A stretch of 8,600 nt of DNA from Bifidobacteriaceae bacterium (GTDB lineage: Bacteria; Actinomycetota; Actinomycetes; Actinomycetales; WQXJ01), in the NCBI GenBank assembly GCA_031266115.1, contig JAISBQ010000064.1, positions 1 to 8,600 of the forward strand, read 5' to 3'. Under the pieces are notes generated by a model, which searched no databases, had not been told where the DNA came from, and saw only the letters and a list, made by a program, of their open reading frames with translations. A program made the translations under genes and the position numbers. Below, piece by piece: positions 6,092-8,600 of the stretch (position 1 is the stretch's first letter; each line of letters begins with the position of its first letter).

Positions 6092-7242
6092 CCGTGGACC
6101 GGCCCGTTCACCTGGACATCCCTGCGTGGGTCCGGCCACCGGCCTACGCTTCGGCCTGCCTGGGGGGCGTGCTTCCCGCCGCCGCACGGGCGTGTGGGAT
6201 CGCTGTCGCCGGTGCGCCAGATGCGTGGAACGGGCCCGGCGGGGCGCATCACGCGGTCTGTGTGGTGTTGGCCGATGGCTTGGGTGCCGAACAGATCGCT
6301 GAACGTCCGGGCCACGCCCCATTCCTGGCACGCCAGCCCAGACACGTGCTCCAGGCAGGATTCCCGTCCACCACGGTCGCGAGTCTGGGCACCTTGGGAA
6401 CGGGATTGGCCCCGGGCGTGACTGGCCTTGCCGGCTACTCGCTGCGCGACCCGGCGACGGGGAGACGGACCACCTTGATCGGATGGGAGACCCCCACGCC
6501 GCCGCGAGTGTGGCAACCCCATCCCACGTACTTCGAGCGTCTCGCCGAGGCGGGAAGCCGCCCGACGTTCATCGGTCAACATCGGTTCCACAGGTCACCC
6601 ATGACTCTCGCGTGCCTTCGGGGCGCACGCTTCGTCACCGCCGGCAGTGCGTCGGAGCGCGTGGCGGCTGCCGTCGCGGCATGCGCCGGCGGTGGGGTGG
6701 TGTACCTGTATTGGGGCGAACTGGACAAGGCCGGGCACGCGCACGGATGGCAGTCCCGTCAATGGATCGAGGCGCTCGAGGTGCTTGACCGGGCAATGCG
6801 CGACCTGCGAGCCGGCCTACCTGCTCGCGTGGCGCTGTGGGTGACGGCCGATCACGGCATGGTGGACACCGATCCACGAGCAGCGATCGATGTGGCGGCC
6901 CATCGGGCACTCGCCGATGGCGTGACCATGGTGGCCGGGGAGGCGCGCGCCCTGCACGTGTATGGGGATAACCCCGAGGCGATCGCCCAGCGTTGGCAGG
7001 ATTTCCTCGAGGCCGATGCATGGGTGATGACGAAAGATGACGCCATCGACCTTGGCCTGTTCGGCCCGCGGGTCGCGGACAGGGTCATGCCCATGCTCGG
7101 GGACGTGATTGTCGCGGTCAACGGACGCGGCGCCATCGTCGATTCGCGTACCGCCAGCCCCGCATCGTTGGCGATGGTGGGACAGCACGGATCGCTGACC
7201 GCGGCGGAGATGGATATCCCTTTGATCGACGCGGCCGCGTGA
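6088..7242 (+). CDS. Alkaline phosphatase superfamily protein, type I phosphodiesterase/nucleotide pyrophosphatase-like
   Basis: This 384-residue protein is predicted to be a two-metal hydrolase of phosphodiester or phosphate-ester bonds; its substrate is unknown. By analogy with bacterial NPP enzymes, the metal ligands and nucleophile are all visible: Asp63 in VLADGLG (60-66), Thr95 or Thr96 in AGFPSTTVASL (90-100) as nucleophile, Asp213 and His217 in ELDKAGHAHG (211-220), Asp255-His256 in VTADHGMVD (252-260) and His367 in VGQHGSLT (364-371). The set is complete, so it is probably active. There is no signal peptide, lipobox or hydrophobic anchor at the N-terminus, unlike many secreted family members, so it is likely cytosolic. 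ATG 6088 lies inside the ATGA overlap with the DUF5998 stop, which explains the lack of a separate ribosome site and suggests fixed stoichiometry. A phosphoglycerate-mutase-like or phosphonate-hydrolase role cannot be excluded. Confidence 0.88.
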   Translation: MTVDRPVHLDIPAWVRPPAYASACLGGVLPAAARACGIAVAGAPDAWNGPGGAHHAVCVVLADGLGAEQIAERPGHAPFLARQPRHVLQAGFPSTTVASLGTLGTGLAPGVTGLAGYSLRDPATGRRTTLIGWETPTPPRVWQPHPTYFERLAEAGSRPTFIGQHRFHRSPMTLACLRGARFVTAGSASERVAAAVAACAGGGVVYLYWGELDKAGHAHGWQSRQWIEALEVLDRAMRDLRAGLPARVALWVTADHGMVDTDPRAAIDVAAHRALADGVTMVAGEARALHVYGDNPEAIAQRWQDFLEADAWVMTKDDAIDLGLFGPRVADRVMPMLGDVIVAVNGRGAIVDSRTASPASLAMVGQHGSLTAAEMDIPLIDAAA

Positions 7243-7258
7243 GCCCATCGGGGACCAC

Positions 7259-7290
7259 CGGCGAGGGGGCATTGAAGATCCCCCTCGTCG
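7259..7290 (+). terminator. Convergent terminator hairpin between phosphodiesterase and E2 genes
   Basis: CGAGGGGG (7262-7269) pairs perfectly with CCCCCTCG (7280-7287) around a 10-nt loop, and the stem extends outward by a G-T pair and two G-C pairs (7259-7290). It starts 16 nt after the phosphodiesterase stop and lies 25 nt past the stop of the minus-strand E2 gene. The downstream tract on the plus strand is only moderately T-rich (TTGTCT, 7295-7300). A second stem, CGACCG (7289-7294) with CGGTCG (7302-7307), overlaps its right edge. Together they probably end transcripts from both sides. These hairpins fill most of the 72-nt gap (7243-7314). Confidence 0.7.
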
Positions 7291-7314
7291 ACCGTTGTCT
7301 CCGGTCGGCCGTGA

Positions 7315-8600
7315 TCAGGCGGCTGGTAGTCCGATGTCGAAGGCGCCCGACTCTATGCGGCGGCGGACCATCGCCAGGAAGCGCCCCGCATCGGGTCCGT
7401 CGACAAGGCGATGGTCGTAGGACAGGGCGAGGTACGCCATGGACCGCACGGCGATCGCGTCGCCGCCTGCCGGGTCGCTCACCACGACAGGCCTGGAGAC
7501 AATCGCGCCGAAGGAGAGGATCGCCACCTGGGGCTCGTGGACGATCGGCGTCTCGAACAGCGCGTCTCCGCTGCCCGGATTGGTCAGTGTGAACGTTCCG
7601 CCGGCCAATTCGTCGGGCATGATCGCGTTGTCGTGAATGCGGGCGGCGAGGTCGGCAACCGCGCGCGCAAGGTCGACCAGACTCATGGACCCTGCGTTCT
7701 TCACCACGGGTGTGACCGGGCCCAGTGGCGTGTCCACCGTGAACGCGATGTTCTCCACGGCGTGGTAGCGGATCTGATCTCCCTCCAAGGTCGCGTTGAG
7801 CGTCGGGTTCGTTTGGAGCGCCTCGATCGCCGCCAACGCGAAGAACGGCCAGAAGCCCAGACGGATGCCCTCGCGCTCGAAGATCGCGGGCGCTAGGGTC
7901 TCCACGAGCGCCGCGACACGGGTGACATCGACCTCCGCTGTAGCCGTGACCTGGGCGGTCGCGTGGAGCGAGGACACCATTCGCTCGGCCATCGCGGACC
8001 GCTGCCACGAGAGAGATTCGGCGGTGCCTCGGCGCGGATCGGGTTCAAGGGGCGGCACGGCAGGTTCCACTGGAGCGTAAGGGGTGAGCTGCGATGCAGC
8101 AGCGGCGTGGGGCGCCGCGGATGGGAGAGCAGCGAATGCCGACGTGCCCAGCGCGGCGAAGTCGGCCCCACTAGGGGGGGGTTGGTGTGTTGGGTCGGCT
8201 GAGCCGCCGTGCGCGGCCTGACGCTCGGCCTCCACACGGGCGGCCTCGTGTTCCACATCCTCTCTGCGGATACGCCCCCCCACACCGCTGCCGGAGACGC
8301 GGGCGAGATCGACTCCGAGCTGACCTGCGAGCTTGCGCACGAGCGGGGTGACGTACGCCATGGTCGCTGCGGGCGGCGCGGTGGGCTTCGCGCCCGAGGC
8401 CACGGCGGGTTGGACAGCGGACGGAGACGTAACCACACGGGCATCGGTGTCGCCGTCACCATCCGTGGGAATAGCCGAACCCGGCGTAGTGGCGGATGTC
8501 ACTGCGGGCGCCGCCACAGGGTCCGACGATGACGCCACTGAGCCGGGCGCCGGCGCCAGCGCGGCAGCGGGCGCCGGCATGGTGGTCGGGGACGTCAGGG
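7315..8600 (-). CDS. sucB: Dihydrolipoamide acyltransferase E2 component (SucB type), N-terminus beyond window
   Basis: This is the E2 core of a 2-oxoacid dehydrogenase complex; it moves acyl groups from lipoate to CoA. The frame stays open to base 8600, and the residues before the ATG at 8578-8580 (LTSPTT) continue the Ala/Pro-rich linker, so the true start and lipoyl domain(s) lie outside. Counting from that internal Met, an Ala/Pro/Ser/Thr linker spans 1-74, the peripheral subunit-binding domain 75-111 (AYVTPLVRKLAG and GSGVGGRIRREDV), a second linker about 112-187, and the catalytic domain 188-419. The active-site motif SYDHRLVDG contains His390 and Asp394 (His codon 7411-7413). TFTLTNPGSGDALFETPI (329-346) fits the actinobacterial SucB family. 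Members annotated as succinyltransferase in this phylum can serve pyruvate dehydrogenase instead, so the substrate is open. The stop is TGA 7315-7317. Homopolymer runs at 8174-8181 and 8275-8281 lie in the frame without breaking it. Confidence 0.93.
   Translation of the reverse strand, partial: LTSPTTMPAPAAALAPAPGSVASSSDPVAAPAVTSATTPGSAIPTDGDGDTDARVVTSPSAVQPAVASGAKPTAPPAATMAYVTPLVRKLAGQLGVDLARVSGSGVGGRIRREDVEHEAARVEAERQAAHGGSADPTHQPPPSGADFAALGTSAFAALPSAAPHAAAASQLTPYAPVEPAVPPLEPDPRRGTAESLSWQRSAMAERMVSSLHATAQVTATAEVDVTRVAALVETLAPAIFEREGIRLGFWPFFALAAIEALQTNPTLNATLEGDQIRYHAVENIAFTVDTPLGPVTPVVKNAGSMSLVDLARAVADLAARIHDNAIMPDELAGGTFTLTNPGSGDALFETPIVHEPQVAILSFGAIVSRPVVVSDPAGGDAIAVRSMAYLALSYDHRLVDGPDAGRFLAMVRRRIESGAFDIGLPAA

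Noticed and set aside
5343..6331. Long minus-strand frame opposite the DUF5998 and phosphodiesterase genes
   Set aside because: It runs across several real features in a different frame, with Arg/Pro/His-rich composition and no motifs.
7231..7238. GCGGCCGC palindrome at the phosphodiesterase 3' end
   Set aside because: It is coding sequence for an Ala-rich C-terminus; an 8-bp G/C palindrome is expected by chance here.
7118..8008. 296-codon minus-strand frame overlapping the E2 gene and the phosphodiesterase end
   Set aside because: It is out of frame with the clearly conserved E2 catalytic domain and reads through the terminator hairpin.

Overview
This window comes from a high-GC actinobacterium. 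The evidence is strong G/C preference at third codon positions, a type IV topoisomerase pair with actinobacterial wording, a DUF5998 protein (a family known from Actinobacteria) and an E2 acyltransferase of the actinobacterial SucB type. I cannot name the genus. The region is mostly conserved housekeeping sequence. I see no rRNA, tRNA, CRISPR array, prophage or intact insertion sequence, and no obvious new multi-gene system.

Layout: (1) 1-1458 (+) is the C-terminal two thirds or so of topoisomerase IV subunit B (ParE), cut by the left window edge. (2) 1499-2545 (+) is a tandem-domain GNAT acetyltransferase with a strong ribosome binding site, probably co-transcribed with parE. (3) 2546-2771 is a convergent intergenic region rich in small inverted repeats. 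(4) 2772-5342 (-) is topoisomerase IV subunit A (ParC), facing parE rather than following it. (5) 5343-5536 is the divergent promoter region, with a near-perfect 13-bp direct repeat. (6) 5537-6091 (+) is a DUF5998 protein of unknown function. (7) 6088-7242 (+) is an alkaline-phosphatase-superfamily phosphodiesterase, joined to DUF5998 by an ATGA overlap. (8) 7243-7314 holds a good convergent terminator. (9) 7315-8600 (-) is the C-terminal part of a dihydrolipoamide acyltransferase (E2, SucB type), cut by the right edge, with its lipoyl domain(s) outside.

ParE and ParC form the A2B2 enzyme that decatenates and relaxes chromosomes. The GNAT gene lies with parE by position only; no functional link is shown. 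DUF5998 and the phosphodiesterase are translationally coupled and may act together, though the substrate is unknown. The E2 subunit belongs to the pyruvate/2-oxoglutarate dehydrogenase complex and is unrelated to the rest.

The points most worth a second look are: the coding-like sequence in frame beyond the parC stop, next to a hairpin-dense and locally A/T-richer intergenic segment; a glycine at the main quinolone-resistance position of ParC; the paired direct repeat between parC and the DUF5998 gene; and the coupled DUF5998-phosphodiesterase pair.
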